64,000 nt of DNA from Paraburkholderia xenovorans LB400. Its GTDB lineage: Bacteria; Pseudomonadota; Gammaproteobacteria; Burkholderiales; Burkholderiaceae. Where the stretch lies: positions 1,550,001 through 1,614,000 of the forward strand of contig NC_007951.1 in the NCBI RefSeq assembly GCF_000013645.1, written 5' to 3'. The translations under genes and the position numbers were made by a program. Below the pieces are notes generated by a model. That model did not search any database and was not told the DNA's origin. It was given only the letters and a program-made list of their open reading frames with translations. Positions 35,443 through 44,395 of this stretch are shown piece by piece (the first letter of the stretch is position 1; each line of letters opens with the position of its first letter).

Positions 35443-36366
35443 ATGTTGTCGGAAGACGAACTGGCTCTGCTCGACGCGATCCGTGAGACCGGCAGCCTGT
35501 CGCGCGCGGCGGCGCGCCTCGGCAAGGCGCCCTCCACGGTATCGCATGCCGCCCGGCAACTGGAGACGCGCTTCGACGCGCTGCTGTTCGACCGGCGCCG
35601 CTACCGCCTGCAACTCACGCCCGCCGGCCAGCTTCTCGCCGATGAAGCCGCGCGTCTGATGCTCGACATGTCGCGCATGACGCAACGCGTGAAGCAGATC
35701 GCGAGCGGGTGGGAAGACCGCCTCTGGATAGTCACGGATGAAATCCTCGAGTTCGAATTGATGATGCCGGTGGTGCGCGCGTTCGACGCACTTGGCTCGG
35801 GCGTGAAACTGCGCTTCACCCACGAAGTATTGAGCGGCACCTGGGAGGCGCTGCGCGACGGCCGCGCCGATCTGATCGTGGGCGCGACCAACGAGCCGCC
35901 GGCGATTCCCGGCCTGCGCTGGTTCGAGCTCGGCGTGATGGAGTGGGTGTTCGCGGTGTCGCCGCGCCATCCGCTGGCGGCCGTCGAGGGGCCGCTCGGC
36001 CGCGAGCGGATTCTCGAACATCGCGCGGTGGTGGTGGCAGATTCGTCGCGTACGACGGCGGGGCGTGCTTACGGTCTGATCGGCGGACAGGCGTCGCTGG
36101 CCGTGCCGTCCATGCGCGCGAAAATCCTGGCGCAACGCGACGGCCTGGGCGTGGGGTGGTTGCCGCGTCAGCGTGTCGCGACGCTGTTGAAGCAGGGCGA
36201 ACTGATCGAGAAGGCGACCGCCGACCCGCGTGAGCCGAATGTGCTGTACGTTGCGTGGCGCGGCGATCATGAAGGGCGCGCGTTGCAATGGTGGCTCGAA
36301 CAGCTGCGGCAGCCGCGGCTTGCGAAACGCCTCGTGCGCGGCGTGGATATGACGGTCGGCGGGTGA
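35443..36366 (+). CDS. LysR-family regulator
   Basis: 307 residues; the ATG at 35443 has GGAA upstream, and the longer open frame (from 35380) adds an unlike N-terminus. Helix-turn-helix L-S-R-A-A-A-R-L-G-K-A-P-S-T-V-S-H-A is near residues 18-36. It belongs to the group of LysR proteins that control the divergent YqjG-type reductase or quinone stress genes, which fits the neighbour starting at 35217. Confidence 0.86.
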   Translation: MLSEDELALLDAIRETGSLSRAAARLGKAPSTVSHAARQLETRFDALLFDRRRYRLQLTPAGQLLADEAARLMLDMSRMTQRVKQIASGWEDRLWIVTDEILEFELMMPVVRAFDALGSGVKLRFTHEVLSGTWEALRDGRADLIVGATNEPPAIPGLRWFELGVMEWVFAVSPRHPLAAVEGPLGRERILEHRAVVVADSSRTTAGRAYGLIGGQASLAVPSMRAKILAQRDGLGVGWLPRQRVATLLKQGELIEKATADPREPNVLYVAWRGDHEGRALQWWLEQLRQPRLAKRLVRGVDMTVGG

Positions 36367-36491
36367 GCCTTGCAGTGGCCGTTGGCGAGTGAGCGGTTTT
36401 TTATGCGGGTAGCGCGGCTTCTCGTGGGATCATACGCGCCGTGCTGGGCGATTCTGCTTTCCGCACGGCATGGAACGAGAGGAGCAAGGCG

Positions 36492-36809
36492 ATGATCGAT
36501 GGACTGGTGGGCGGGCGGTTGTACGGCGAGGCGCAGATTCGCACGGGGCAGAACGGCAGGCGTTTCGTGACCTGCAAGGTGCGCGCGGCGACCAACGACG
36601 GCGACACGATTTTCGTCAACGTGATTGCCTTCGACGACGGCGTGCAGGCCGCGCTGCTCGCATTGAGCGACGCGGACAGCGTTGCGCTCAGCGGAACCTT
36701 GACGCCCAAGGTCTGGACCGACAAGAACGGGCTCGTCAAGCCGGCCGTGGATATGATCGCCCACAAGCTGCTGACGGCTTACGAAGGCCGCCGCGAAGCA
36801 GACGAGTGA
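36492..36809 (+). CDS. Small single-stranded-DNA-binding-like OB-fold protein
   Basis: 105 residues from the ATG at 36492, with GAGCAAGG upstream. It shows the SSB pattern of a short OB fold: G-R-L-Y-G-E-A-Q-I-R-T, then F-V-T-C-K-V-R-A-A, I-F-V-N-V-I-A-F-D and A-L-S-G-T-L-T-P-K-V-W. It lacks the long Gly/Gln-rich linker and acidic D-D-D-I-P-F tip of housekeeping SSB, so it is a specialised or accessory form. The C-terminal 31 bp overlap the convergent LysR gene. Confidence 0.75.
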   Translation: MIDGLVGGRLYGEAQIRTGQNGRRFVTCKVRAATNDGDTIFVNVIAFDDGVQAALLALSDADSVALSGTLTPKVWTDKNGLVKPAVDMIAHKLLTAYEGRREADE

Positions 36810-37705
36810 GGCGTGCCTCGCGGCCCGCCGCCGGCATCCCTGAGATAGTCGACGAAGCGGTCCGCAACCGGCTCGGCGTCGCCGCTTCTGCGCAACAGGA
36901 GCACTTGCGACATCAGCGTCTCGCCCGTTAGCGGCAGGAAGCAGACGCGCGGATCCTGCACCTGGCGCAACGTGTACGGCACGAGCGCCACCCCCATGCC
37001 GAAGCCGACCATCGTCACCACGGTCTGCCACAAGCGCGCTTCATGGCGAATCAACGGACTGAATCCCGCGCCCACGCACTGCGCAATGATCAGGTCGTGA
37101 TAATGCGGCGACACGGTGCGCGGAAAGAGAATGAACGGTTCCTGCGCCAACGCCTGTAAATCGACCTTGCGTTTGCGCGCGAGCGGATGCGCGGCGGGCA
37201 GACAGCACAAAAACGGCTCGGAAAAGATCGGCGCGGAAATGACGTCGGACGGGAAATTGCCCCAGTGCGCGCAGCCCATGTCGATCTGCATCCGCTGGAT
37301 TGCGTGGACCTGCTCGCTGGTATTCATCTCCTTCAGCACGATTTCCACGCCGGGGTAATCGGCCTCGAAGCGCTTCACCGCCTGCGGCATGCCGCGGTAC
37401 AACATGGAATTCACGAAGCCGATCCGCAGGCGGCCGGCAAGGCCATGCGCCGAGCGAACGGTCATGCGTTCCGCTTCGCTCGCCTGCAGGAGCAGGCGGC
37501 GTGCTTCGCCGAGCAGCACCTGGCCCGCGTTGGTCAGCGATACGGTCTTGTTGGTGCGCGCGAGCAACTGCACGCCGAGTTGTTCCTCGAACTTGCGAAT
37601 GTCGAAACTGAGGGCGGGTTGCGAAATGAACAGCCGCTTGGCCGCGCGGCCGAAATGCAGCTCCTCGGCAACCGCCACGAAATAGCGCAACTGCTTCAGG
37701 TCCAC
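36779..37705 (-). CDS. LysR-family regulator, CatR/BenM-like
   Basis: 308 residues starting with GTG at 37705, with TGGAGA upstream. M-D-L-K-Q-L-R-Y-F-V-A-V-A-E-E-L-H-F-G-R-A-A is the classical N-terminus of aromatic-catabolism LysR proteins (CatR, BenM, HcaR). It is divergent from the acyl-CoA dehydrogenase gene at 37868, with 162 bp between, so it probably controls the catabolic unit 37868-42228. Its 3' end overlaps the SSB-like gene by 31 bp. Confidence 0.9.
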   Translation of the reverse strand: MDLKQLRYFVAVAEELHFGRAAKRLFISQPALSFDIRKFEEQLGVQLLARTNKTVSLTNAGQVLLGEARRLLLQASEAERMTVRSAHGLAGRLRIGFVNSMLYRGMPQAVKRFEADYPGVEIVLKEMNTSEQVHAIQRMQIDMGCAHWGNFPSDVISAPIFSEPFLCCLPAAHPLARKRKVDLQALAQEPFILFPRTVSPHYHDLIIAQCVGAGFSPLIRHEARLWQTVVTMVGFGMGVALVPYTLRQVQDPRVCFLPLTGETLMSQVLLLRRSGDAEPVADRFVDYLRDAGGGPRGTPHSSASRRPS

Positions 37706-37803
37706 GGCTGTCTCCAGGTTTCTTGTCGATAAGCTGCGTCTATCGTACCGGATATAAGTTGTATTAGACGATTATCGACGCGGCTTTTATGCTCCTTTCA
37801 CTT

Positions 37804-37857
37804 GCACTACGTGCAGGGACCAGAGTAATGCGCCAAAGCGCGAACTCTGGCGATAAA
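37804..37857 (+). repeat. Single copy of a dispersed palindromic element
   Basis: The segment running from GCACTACGTGCAGGGACC through CAGAGTAA, GCGC, AAAGCGC and AACTCTGG matches the modules of the tandem element at 53413-53607, with small indels. It forms a hairpin whose arms are CCAGAGT and ACTCTGG-like. It ends against the ribosome-binding site (AAAGGAG) of the acyl-CoA dehydrogenase gene. Confidence 0.65.
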
Positions 37858-37867
37858 GGAGACACGC

Positions 37868-39631
37868 ATGAGCGACATCACCGCGCAGCCGGCACACGGC
37901 TCGTCCAACATTCCCGACAGCCGGGGCATCAACTTCTTCACCAGCGATCCCGACTTCGAGCGTCTGCTCAAGCTGCATCTCGGCGAGGCGCTGTTTCACG
38001 AACTCGAAGGCCAGCTCGTTTCGCTGGGCCAGCGCGCGTCCGACGAACTCGATATCTGGGCCGCGTCCGCCGACAGGAATCCGCCGCAATTGCGCCATCG
38101 CACGCGGCGCGGCGAAGCGCTGCAAAGTATCGACAAGCACCCCGATTACGTCGCGCTGGAACGCGTGGCTTACGCGGAGCTGGGACTTGCCGCGCTGAGT
38201 CACGAGACCCGTGACGGCAAACAGTCGCCGCCGCCGCTCGTCAAATACGCGCTGACGTTCCTGTTCGTGCAGGCGGAATTCGGCCTGTGCTGTCCCGTCA
38301 GCATGACCGATTCGCTCACGCGCACGCTGCGCAAATTCGGCGCGCCGGAACTGGTCGCGCGTTTTCTGCCGAGGCTCGCCTCGCGCGATTTCGACACACT
38401 GTTTCAGGGCGCGATGTTCATGACGGAACAGGCGGCGGGCTCGGACGTCGCGCGCATTGCGACGCGTGCGTCGCTCGAGACCGAAGCGGATGGGCAAACG
38501 TGGCGCCTGTACGGCGACAAATGGTTCTGCTCGAATGCCGACGCCGATCTCGCGATGGTGCTCGCGCGCCCGGACACGGCGCCGCCCGGCATCAACGGAC
38601 TCGGCCTGTTCCTGCTGCCGAAGACGCTGCCGGACGGCTCGCGCAATAGCTACCGGATCGTGCGTCTGAAGGACAAGCTCGGCAGCCGCTCGATGGCGAG
38701 CGGCGAGATCGTGCTGGAAGGCGCGGTGGCGTATCTGATCGGCGAGGTAGGGCGCGGTTTTCATCAGATGGCGGACATGATCAACATGTCGCGGCTGTCG
38801 AACGGCGTGCGCGCCGCGGGTTTGATGCGCCGCGCGCTGACGGAGGCGCTGCATATTGCCCGCAATCGCGAAGCGTTCGGCCGCAAGCTGATCGATATGC
38901 CGTTGATGCAGCGTCAGTTGCTCAAGATGATGCTGCCCGCCGAACAGGCGCGCTCGATGTTCATGCGCATCGCGCTGCTGTTGCAGCAGGCCGACGCGGG
39001 CGACCGCCAGGCCGCGAAATGCGTGCGCATTCTCACGCCGCTGATCAAGTTCCGCGCCTGCCGCGACGCGCGCCGCGTAACCGGCGACGCAATGGAAGTG
39101 CGCGGCGGCACCGGCTATATCGAAGAATGGAGCGACGCGCGTCTCGTGCGTGATGCGCATCTCGGCTCGATCTGGGAAGGCACCAGCAACATCGTCGCGC
39201 TCGATATCGCGCGGGCGGCGAAACGCGACGGCGCACTCGAACCGTTGCGCGCTTATCTGCAGGATCTGCTCGGCGCGGCGGGATTGCCGCCGGCCAGTCT
39301 CGCGTTGCTGCGCTCGACGCTCGCGCGTGCGTGCGATGCGCTGGCCGGCGTGGCGGATTCCGGTCGCGACGAATGGGTCCGGCAAGCGGGCACCGCGTTG
39401 TATCACGCAACGACAGCCGTGCTGATGGCCTGCGAAGGCGTGCGTCTTGCGCCGGACTACCGGCGCCTCGCGCTCGCGCATCTGGTGGTGCGGCACAAGC
39501 TGTTGCCGTCCGATCCGCTGGCGTTGCAGCCGGAGCAGGACGAAAGCGAGGTGATCGACGCGCTGGTCAAAGGCCGCAGCGTCACGCTCGTGCAGGCGTT
39601 GCAACTGTTGCCGCGCGGGGGCGCGCAATGA
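37868..39631 (+). CDS. Acyl-CoA dehydrogenase, AidB/DmdC-like
   Basis: 587 residues, longer than classical acyl-CoA dehydrogenases (about 380) and like the AidB/DmdC branch. Motifs: M-T-E-Q-A-A-G-S-D-V and W-F-C-S-N-A-D-A-D (FAD side), R-E-A-F-G-R-K-L-I, G-G-T-G-Y-I-E-E-W and W-E-G-T-S-N-I-V-A-L-D-I. It should oxidise an acyl-CoA at the alpha-beta position using FAD. AAGGAG precedes the ATG. Its TGA overlaps the ATG of the CoA-transferase gene, so the two act together: CoA activation, then dehydrogenation. An AidB-like DNA-protection role is less likely in this context. Confidence 0.85.
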   Translation: MSDITAQPAHGSSNIPDSRGINFFTSDPDFERLLKLHLGEALFHELEGQLVSLGQRASDELDIWAASADRNPPQLRHRTRRGEALQSIDKHPDYVALERVAYAELGLAALSHETRDGKQSPPPLVKYALTFLFVQAEFGLCCPVSMTDSLTRTLRKFGAPELVARFLPRLASRDFDTLFQGAMFMTEQAAGSDVARIATRASLETEADGQTWRLYGDKWFCSNADADLAMVLARPDTAPPGINGLGLFLLPKTLPDGSRNSYRIVRLKDKLGSRSMASGEIVLEGAVAYLIGEVGRGFHQMADMINMSRLSNGVRAAGLMRRALTEALHIARNREAFGRKLIDMPLMQRQLLKMMLPAEQARSMFMRIALLLQQADAGDRQAAKCVRILTPLIKFRACRDARRVTGDAMEVRGGTGYIEEWSDARLVRDAHLGSIWEGTSNIVALDIARAAKRDGALEPLRAYLQDLLGAAGLPPASLALLRSTLARACDALAGVADSGRDEWVRQAGTALYHATTAVLMACEGVRLAPDYRRLALAHLVVRHKLLPSDPLALQPEQDESEVIDALVKGRSVTLVQALQLLPRGGAQ

Positions 39632-40845
39632 CGGCACCCGTGAATGCCGGCACACAAGGCGCGCTGCAAGGCATCAAGGTGATCGACCTGAGCCGCGTGC
39701 TCGGCGGCCCGTACTGCACCCAGGCGCTCGCCGATCACGGCGCGCAGGTGATCAAGCTCGAACCGCCGGACGGCGACGAAACACGCGGCTGGGGGCCGCC
39801 GTTCTATGGCGACACCGCATGGTATTTCGCCGGCGTGAACCGCAACAAGCAGGGCATCGCGGTCGATCTTTCACGCGACGAAGGCCGCGCGATTCTCTGG
39901 AAGCTGCTCGAAGACGCCGACGTGCTGGTCGAAAACTTCAAACCCGGCACGCTGGCGCGCTGGGGCATGGACTACGAGCGCGATTTGCGCGAGCGTTTCC
40001 CGAAGCTGATTCATTGCGCCGTGTCGGGGTTCGGTCCCGATGGCCCGCTCGGCGGCCTGCCTGGCTACGATGCCGCGATTCAGGCAATGACCGGCCTGAT
40101 GAGCGTGAACGGCGAGCGCGACGGCCCCGCCATGCGCGTCGGCTTGCCGGTGGTCGACATGGTCACCGGCCTGAATGCGTTCGCCGGCGTTCTGCTCGCG
40201 CTCGCCGAGCGCGCGAAGAGCGGCCGTGGCCAGTCGATCGATATCGCGCTGTACGACTGCGGCGTTTCACTGCTGCATCCGCATCTGCCGAACTATTTCG
40301 GCTCGGGCCGCACGCCGCAGCGCAGCGGCAACGCGCATCCCAACATCACGCCATACGACAGCTATCGCACCGCGAGCGCGCCGATCTTTCTCGCGGTGGG
40401 CAACGACCGGCAGTTCGCGAAGCTCTGCGCGCATCTCGGCGCGCCCGAACTCGCCGACGATCCGCGTTATGTCGACAACCGCAGCCGCTGCGCGCATCGC
40501 GAGCCGCTCAAGGCCGCGCTGGAAAGCCTGCTCGCCGCGCACGACTGCGAACCGCTCGCGCACGCGCTGATCAACGCGGGCGTGCCGTGCGGACCGGTGC
40601 AAACCGTGGACGTGGTGGCGCGGCATCCGCACACCTTGCATCGCGGCATGGTGGTCGAGATGGGCGAGTATCGCGGCACCGCGTCGCCGATCAAGCTGTC
40701 GCGCACGCCGGCCACGTATCGCAGCGCGCCGCCGTCGCTCGGTGCCGACACGCGCGACGTGCTCGACGCATTGGGTATCGACGCCGCCACCCAGCGGCGT
40801 CTGTTCGAAGCGGGCGTGCTGAAAGCGGGCGCACCTGAAGCATAA
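39628..40845 (+). CDS. CaiB/BaiF family CoA-transferase
   Basis: 405 residues, class III CoA-transferase. N-terminal L-Q-G-I-K-V-I-D-L-S-R-V-L-G-G-P-Y, then K-L-E-P-P-D-G-D-E-T-R, L-P-G-Y-D-A-A-I-Q-A-M (catalytic Asp region) and the interlocked-dimer C-terminal part. It moves CoA between an acyl-CoA donor and a carboxylate. Start ATG at 39628 overlaps the dehydrogenase stop. The pair with a downstream MHS carrier suggests uptake, CoA activation and oxidation of one organic acid. Confidence 0.9.
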   Translation: MTAPVNAGTQGALQGIKVIDLSRVLGGPYCTQALADHGAQVIKLEPPDGDETRGWGPPFYGDTAWYFAGVNRNKQGIAVDLSRDEGRAILWKLLEDADVLVENFKPGTLARWGMDYERDLRERFPKLIHCAVSGFGPDGPLGGLPGYDAAIQAMTGLMSVNGERDGPAMRVGLPVVDMVTGLNAFAGVLLALAERAKSGRGQSIDIALYDCGVSLLHPHLPNYFGSGRTPQRSGNAHPNITPYDSYRTASAPIFLAVGNDRQFAKLCAHLGAPELADDPRYVDNRSRCAHREPLKAALESLLAAHDCEPLAHALINAGVPCGPVQTVDVVARHPHTLHRGMVVEMGEYRGTASPIKLSRTPATYRSAPPSLGADTRDVLDALGIDAATQRRLFEAGVLKAGAPEA

Positions 40846-40914
40846 GCGCAGCAGTTCCCGGTGACGGCACGAAGAAGCCGCGCCATCCAGAAGAACGACC
40901 TTGGAGACACAGAC

Positions 40915-42228
40915 ATGAATCGCGAGCCAGACGTCCACGCCGCAGGCCGGCAACCCACGCGCGCCGCAGCCGCGGCCTTTGTCGGCACCACGATCGAGTG
41001 GTACGACTTTTATATCTACGCCACGGCGTCCGCGCTGATCTTCGGCAAGCTGTTCTTTCCAGGCGGCGATCCGTTCTTCGCCACGCTGGCTTCGTTCGGC
41101 ACTTTCGCGGTCGGCTTCTTCGCGCGACCGTTCGGCGGGCTGGTGTTCGGCCACCTTGGCGACCGCATCGGCCGCAAGAAGGCGCTCGTGGCGACGCTCG
41201 CGATCATGGGCGTCGGCACCGTCGGCATCGGCTTTCTGCCGACTTACGCGAGCGCCGGCGTGTGGGCGCCGGTGCTGCTCGTACTGCTGCGCGTCGCGCA
41301 GGGGATCGCGATCGGCGGCGAGTGGGGCGGCGCGGTGCTGATGGCGAGCGAACATGCGCCGCAAGGGCGGCGAACCTTCTTCGCCTCGTTCGCGCAACTC
41401 GGTAGTCCGGCGGGCCTGATCCTGTCGCTGCTCGCGTTCCGCGCGGTGGCCTCGATGGACAAGGACGCGTTTCTCAGCTGGGGATGGCGTCTGCCGTTTC
41501 TCGCCAGCGCAGTGCTGCTGGTGGTCGGCCTGCTGATCCGCGCGGGTGTGGACGAATCGCCGGAATTCAAGGCGCTCAAGGCGCAACGGCGAGTGGCCGC
41601 GCTACCCGTGGCCGAAGTCGTGCGCGATGCGTGGCGCACGCTGTTGCTGTGCCTCGGCGCGAACGTGATCGGCGTGGCCGGCGCGTGGTTCATCAATACT
41701 TTCATGCTCAATTACACGACGCAGACGCTCGGCCTCGACCGGTCGTTGATTCTCGACTGCCTGTTCGTCGTAGCGTTCATTCAGTTGTTCACGCAACTAG
41801 GTTCGGGATGGTTCGCGCAACGCATCGGCACGGGACGTTTCCTGAAGGGCGCGGCAGCGCTGGCAATGCTGTCGCCGTATCCCATGTTCGCGCTCGTCTC
41901 GACCGGACGGCCGGTGGCGATCGTGATCGGCATTGCGCTGGCGGTGATGTGCATGTCGAGTTCGTATGCGGTGATGGCGGGGTTCATGTCGACCGCGTTC
42001 GCCGTGCGCGTCAGGTACTCGGCGATTTCGCTGTCGTACCAGGTGTGCGCCGCGCTGGCCGGCGGCCTGACGCCGCTGATCGGAACGTTGCTCGCGCATC
42101 GGTATCCGGGCGCCTGGTGGCCGCTTGCCGTGTTCTATAGTGTTCTGGCCGGGGTGTCGCTGGTGTGCATCAGTACGCTGGAGCGCCGCAAGCGTGGCGC
42201 GGCGCATGGCGTGGCCGAAGCGGCCTAG
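40915..42228 (+). CDS. MFS transporter, MHS type
   Basis: 437 residues from the ATG at 40915 (GGAG upstream). Twelve helices; F-V-G-T-T-I-E-W-Y-D-F-Y-I-Y and L-G-D-R-I-G-R-K-K are the MHS signatures, close to shikimate/ShiA-like carriers. It lies 69 bp after the CoA-transferase gene and probably imports the organic acid processed by that unit. Loops are well conserved and the gene is complete. Confidence 0.87.
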   Translation: MNREPDVHAAGRQPTRAAAAAFVGTTIEWYDFYIYATASALIFGKLFFPGGDPFFATLASFGTFAVGFFARPFGGLVFGHLGDRIGRKKALVATLAIMGVGTVGIGFLPTYASAGVWAPVLLVLLRVAQGIAIGGEWGGAVLMASEHAPQGRRTFFASFAQLGSPAGLILSLLAFRAVASMDKDAFLSWGWRLPFLASAVLLVVGLLIRAGVDESPEFKALKAQRRVAALPVAEVVRDAWRTLLLCLGANVIGVAGAWFINTFMLNYTTQTLGLDRSLILDCLFVVAFIQLFTQLGSGWFAQRIGTGRFLKGAAALAMLSPYPMFALVSTGRPVAIVIGIALAVMCMSSSYAVMAGFMSTAFAVRVRYSAISLSYQVCAALAGGLTPLIGTLLAHRYPGAWWPLAVFYSVLAGVSLVCISTLERRKRGAAHGVAEAA

Positions 42229-42392
42229 CACTCTGCGCGTGTGATTGTGCGCGTGCCGCCGACGCCCGGAAACGCGAGGAAATGTGATTTTCGTGGTTAA
42301 CCCCACGTCATAGTCCCCCGACATAATGTCATCCTCACTGGCGCAAAAGCCGCCTACCATCAAAGCGGAAGGCAAAAACGGGGGAAGTCATC

Positions 42393-43949
42393 ATGAATCG
42401 CTATCGTTCGCTGGGGGTCGTGACCGGTGCCGCCCAGGTTGCCAGTGCCGACGTGCTGTGCAGAATGAGCGCCGCCTGGCAACGGCGCGGTGCGGCGCGG
42501 CCGTTCGATCTCCTTCTGGAGCGGCACTCGTGGCAAGGGCCGGCCTCGCAGCGCGAAGTGGATGCGCAGTTCAAGATCCATGTGTTCGACACCATGCGGG
42601 CGTTCGAAAAACGCGGAGTCGAAGCGATCGTGTTGCCGTGCTTCCTTAGCCATACCTTCATCGACGAACTTTCTGCAAACGTGGCCGTGCCGGTCGCCAA
42701 CATCATGACGGCGCTCTCGGCGCACGTGCGGCGAGCATTTCCGTCGGTGCGCCGGGTCGGCGTGCTCACTTCGGATGCCATTCGCGATAACGGCCTTTTC
42801 GAGCGTTATTTCGACGCCGCGCGGTTCGACGTGCTGCATCCGCGCAACGAAGCGGGCTTCGATTGCGTGACGAGCGCCGTCTATAGCGACGAAGGCATCA
42901 GGAGCGGCTGTCTCTATGGCCGGCCGGTCGAGTTGTTGCGCGCGGCGTGCGCGGATCTCATTGCGCAAGGGGCGGAGATCATCCTGCCGGGGCTCGTAGA
43001 AATCGCGCTGGTCGCGCGCGCACTCGGGCGGCTCGAGGTGCCGCTCGTCGACGTCAATCTGGTGTACGCGCGCTATGTCGCGGCAGCCCAGTATTCGCAG
43101 CAGGAGCGGCGCTTCAAGGTGGGCGTGCTGGGCGGCGTCGGGCCGGCGGCGACGGTCGATTTCATGGCCAAGCTGGTACGCAACACGCCGGCCGCATGCG
43201 ATCAGGATCACATCAAGGTCATGGTCGAGCAGAACCCGCAGATTCCGGACCGCACCGCCGCGCTGCTCGGTAGCGGAGAGGATCCGACGCTCGCGCTATA
43301 TGCCGCCTGCAGGACGCTCGAAGACGGCGGTGCGGACCTGATCGCGATTCCGTGCAATACGGCGCATGCGTTCGTCGAGCGGATCCAGCCGTCGCTCGGC
43401 ATTCCGATCGTCAATATGCTGACCTGTACCGCCGATTATCTGCGCGAGACCTTTCCGGGCTTGCGTGAAATCGGCGTGCTGGCCACCACGGGCACGCTGG
43501 CGAGCCGCGTCTATGAACAGTCGCTCGAAGCGCGCGGTTTCGTGCAGATCGTGCCCGGCGAGCAGGCTCAGGCGCGGCTGATGCATGCCGTCTACGGACC
43601 GAAGGGCGCCAAGGCGGGGTTCACCTCGGGCGAGTGCCGCGACGACCTCGCCGCGGCGGTCGACGACCTGATCGCGCAAGGCGTGCAAGTGATCGTGCTG
43701 GGTTGTACCGAATTGCCGCTGCTGTTGCGCGACGCCGCGCTGGCTTGTGCGGCCGGGCGGGTGGTAAGGCTTGTCGATCCGACCGAGGTGCTGGCGAAAC
43801 GCTGCGTGGCGTATGCGCTGGGTGAGCGCGGGGCGCCGCGTTTCCACCACAATGCCCAGAGGACGAGCGCGATCAGTACTGTTGCATCCAGTGCGCCCGG
43901 TATGGGCAACGGGTCGGCCCACTTGTCCCTGTTTGTCGACGGGGAATAG
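42393..43949 (+). CDS. Two-domain Asp/Glu racemase-like protein
   Basis: 518 residues made of two racemase-like domains, twice the usual length. The second domain has both catalytic Cys: P-C-N-T-A-H (Cys321) and L-G-C-T-E-L (Cys438). In the first only Cys83 (P-C-F-L-S-H) remains; the partner site reads P-G-L-V-E with Gly200 in place of Cys. So only the second domain should racemise a dicarboxylic amino acid such as aspartate, while the first may be structural or regulatory. The last 40 or so residues do not look like the domain and are antisense to a convergent gene. A ribosome-binding site (GGGGGAAG) precedes the ATG. Confidence 0.8.
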   Translation: MNRYRSLGVVTGAAQVASADVLCRMSAAWQRRGAARPFDLLLERHSWQGPASQREVDAQFKIHVFDTMRAFEKRGVEAIVLPCFLSHTFIDELSANVAVPVANIMTALSAHVRRAFPSVRRVGVLTSDAIRDNGLFERYFDAARFDVLHPRNEAGFDCVTSAVYSDEGIRSGCLYGRPVELLRAACADLIAQGAEIILPGLVEIALVARALGRLEVPLVDVNLVYARYVAAAQYSQQERRFKVGVLGGVGPAATVDFMAKLVRNTPAACDQDHIKVMVEQNPQIPDRTAALLGSGEDPTLALYAACRTLEDGGADLIAIPCNTAHAFVERIQPSLGIPIVNMLTCTADYLRETFPGLREIGVLATTGTLASRVYEQSLEARGFVQIVPGEQAQARLMHAVYGPKGAKAGFTSGECRDDLAAAVDDLIAQGVQVIVLGCTELPLLLRDAALACAAGRVVRLVDPTEVLAKRCVAYALGERGAPRFHHNAQRTSAISTVASSAPGMGNGSAHLSLFVDGE

Positions 43950-44104
43950 TAAGGCGTGCCGCTGCCATAAGCCTGCGCCAGATTGCACACGTTGACCGCA
44001 CCTGTGGCAAGCAGGACGGCACACACCGCAACAACGGACAGGACGCGTTTTGTGCCGTTTGTTCGCGCACAAAGTTTTCCATTCGCCAAATCCTCTTTGG
44101 TCAT
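43592..44104 (-). CDS. Small membrane protein, C-terminal part dubious
   Basis: The first 80 or so codons encode a plausible protein: a hydrophobic export signal (V-L-S-V-V-A-V-C-A-V-L-L), then Y-G-S-G-T-P-Y-Y-S, D-K-W-A-D-P-L-P, and a second membrane helix ending W-W-K-R. After that the frame runs 90 codons antisense to the racemase C-domain and looks like non-coding sequence. The natural stop has probably been lost and the reading frame continues to 43592. The start is at 44104 or a nearby TTG; neither has a good ribosome-binding site. Function unknown. Confidence 0.5.
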   Translation of the reverse strand: MTKEDLANGKLCARTNGTKRVLSVVAVCAVLLATGAVNVCNLAQAYGSGTPYYSPSTNRDKWADPLPIPGALDATVLIALVLWALWWKRGAPRSPSAYATQRFASTSVGSTSLTTRPAAQASAASRNSSGNSVQPSTITCTPCAIRSSTAAARSSRHSPEVNPALAPFGP

Positions 44105-44115
44105 CAAAGAGGATT
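44089..44115. repeat. Inverted repeat enclosing a start codon
   Basis: Eleven-base arms AATCCTCTTTG and CAAAGAGGATT flank a 5-nt loop. The loop carries the ATG (minus strand) of the small membrane protein gene. In the RNA this would bury the start region in a hairpin. Confidence 0.65.
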
Positions 44116-44268
44116 CAGACTATCCGCGTCCCGATCACAACTTGAAAAAATGCGTTTATCGGTTGCTGCGTCATCGCAGCGTTGCCGGCGACGCACGATC
44201 AGGTACGCTACTGCTGGCGGAACAGCAGATCTTGTCCGCAGATGGCTCCCGGCAAGACACAGTTGCAA

Positions 44269-44304
44269 TTGCGACTTGCGAGCCAAACCTGTATAAATAT
44301 ACAG
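44269..44304 (+). promoter_or_regulatory. Promoter with LexA (SOS) box of the double uvrA
   Basis: TTGCGA at 44269-44274 and TATAAA at 44292-44297 are separated by 17 nt, a good sigma-70 promoter. The -10 lies inside CTGTATAAATATACAG (44289-44304), an exact CTGT-N8-ACAG LexA box with an AT-rich centre and TA on the right flank. The box is about 90 bp upstream of the uvrA start. Confidence 0.85.
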
Positions 44305-44395
44305 TATAGTATCCCCTTAGAAGCTGGGCTTCGGCGCGCGTTTCCGCCGGCCCCGGCGGCACCGGACTTGCGCGGTCGCGAGGCGTCCGTGAGAG

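Noticed and set aside
37868..39631. Acyl-CoA dehydrogenase as the DNA-protection protein AidB
   Set aside because: The motifs are shared with catabolic members, and the coupled CoA-transferase and nearby transporter favour a metabolic role.
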